Assembly (NCBI GenBank): GCA_934636425.1
Contig: CAKUAV010000029.1
Location: 1-23,027, forward strand
Length of the DNA: 23,027 nucleotides
Direction of reading: 5' to 3'
DNA from: an uncultured Clostridia bacterium
GTDB lineage: Bacteria; Bacillota; Clostridia; Christensenellales; Aristaeellaceae
This document shows positions 22,489 to 23,027 of this stretch, one piece after another. Under the pieces are notes generated by a model. That model saw nothing but the letters and a program-made list of their open reading frames with translations, did no database searches and was not told where the DNA came from. The translations under genes and the position numbers were made by a program. Within the stretch, counting starts at the first letter, position 1; every line of letters starts with the position of its first letter.

Positions 22489-23027
22489 GATTCTGAGGAT
22501 GAAGCAGGCCGGCGCGGACTGGCTGCACTACGACGTGATGGACGGCGCGTTCGTGCCCAACATCTCATTCGGCCCGGGGATACTCAAGGCCATATCCGGC
22601 GCGGATATTCTGCCCTGCGACGTGCATCTTATGATCGAGCGCCCCGAGCGCTACATCGAGGAGTTTGCCGCGGCGGGCGCAAAGGTCATTACCGTGCACG
22701 CAGAGGCGACGAATCATCTGAACCGCGTGCTGCATCAGATCCGCGACTGCGGCTGTCTGGCCGGCGTGGCGCTCAATCCGGCAACGTCTCCCGAGTGCCT
22801 GCGCTATGTGCTGGGCGATTTCGATCTGGCGCTGGTGATGACGGTCAATCCGGGCTTCGGCGGGCAGAAGATGGTCATGTCGGCTGTCGAAAAGATCGCC
22901 GAAATCGACGCGATGCTCAAAAAGGCGGGCGTGCAGGCCGAGATCGAGGTGGACGGCGGCGTGAACGAGAACAACGCGCCTCTGCTGGCCGAAAAGGGCG
23001 CGACGGTGCTCGTGGCCGGCTCCGCGC
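22433..23027 (+). CDS. rpe: Ribulose-phosphate 3-epimerase (3' truncated)
   Basis: 198 codons are visible to the right edge, of about 215-220 expected. ATG 22433 is 6 nt after GGAGGG (22421-22426) and gives the family start MLKVAPSLLAANF. TIM-barrel motifs: HYDVMDGAFVPNISFGP (32-48), CDVHLMIE (62-69), MTVNPGFGGQK (136-146), EVDGGVN (172-178). Metal and catalytic residues H32, D34, H65 and D174 are all present. It interconverts ribulose 5-phosphate and xylulose 5-phosphate in the pentose phosphate pathway. The frame is +1 relative to rsgA, and the first 56 nt overlap the rsgA end, so coupling is likely. Confidence 0.95.
   Translation, partial: MLKVAPSLLAANFLRIGDEILRMKQAGADWLHYDVMDGAFVPNISFGPGILKAISGADILPCDVHLMIERPERYIEEFAAAGAKVITVHAEATNHLNRVLHQIRDCGCLAGVALNPATSPECLRYVLGDFDLALVMTVNPGFGGQKMVMSAVEKIAEIDAMLKKAGVQAEIEVDGGVNENNAPLLAEKGATVLVAGSA

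Noticed and set aside
1..23027. A mobile element, defence system or other new gene cluster
   Set aside because: Every long + strand gene belongs to a known housekeeping or transport/regulatory family, gaps are under 160 nt, and there are no transposase, integrase or attachment-site signs.

Overview
The window looks like a GC-rich member of the Clostridia (Bacillota). The reasons are the RemA, omega, PASTA kinase and PP2C phosphatase genes and a gene order that matches the Bacillus subtilis yloC-to-rpe cluster. GTG and TTG starts sit behind strong Shine-Dalgarno sites. A Christensenellales- or Oscillospirales-like lineage is plausible, but the family cannot be fixed from this sequence. All 18 genes are on the + strand. 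I see no tRNA, rRNA, CRISPR array, insertion sequence or phage gene.

Layout. (1) 2-1360: the 3' part of a sugar-type ABC transporter solute-binding protein (DUF3502 type), closed by a hairpin terminator. (2) 1422-4054: a two-gene unit with its own promoter, encoding a short YesN-like response regulator and a YesM-like sensor kinase, closed by a strong intrinsic terminator. By family these usually control carbohydrate uptake genes like the one upstream. (3) 4097-8745: yerC-pcrA-ligA, overlapping genes from one promoter, covering a TrpR-like regulator, a repair helicase and the NAD+ DNA ligase. (4) 8770 to the right edge: a long tightly packed operon, yicC-remA-gmk-rpoZ-coaBC-priA-def-fmt-rsmB-rlmN-prpC-prkC-rsgA-rpe. 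It combines RNA turnover, biofilm and osmotic regulation, GMP phosphorylation, RNA polymerase omega, CoA synthesis, replication restart, N-terminal formyl-Met handling, rRNA methylation, Ser/Thr signalling, 30S assembly and the pentose phosphate pathway. rpe is cut by the window edge.

Most of the content is conserved housekeeping DNA and I found no wholly new multi-gene system. The points worth a second look are inside it. rsmB carries a 17-unit, 33-nt in-frame minisatellite that adds about 185 residues of mixed-charge repeat to an rRNA methyltransferase. prkC has a dnaX-like arrangement (SD-like site, A_AAA_AAG heptamer, GC hairpin) just before its membrane segment, where a -1 shift would release a soluble kinase. 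LigA has Asp where the motif IV lysine is expected. There is a strong codon-context rule in which Ile before a CTN Leu codon is ATA and almost never ATC. Inverted repeats sit on or beside the predicted start sites of two promoters.
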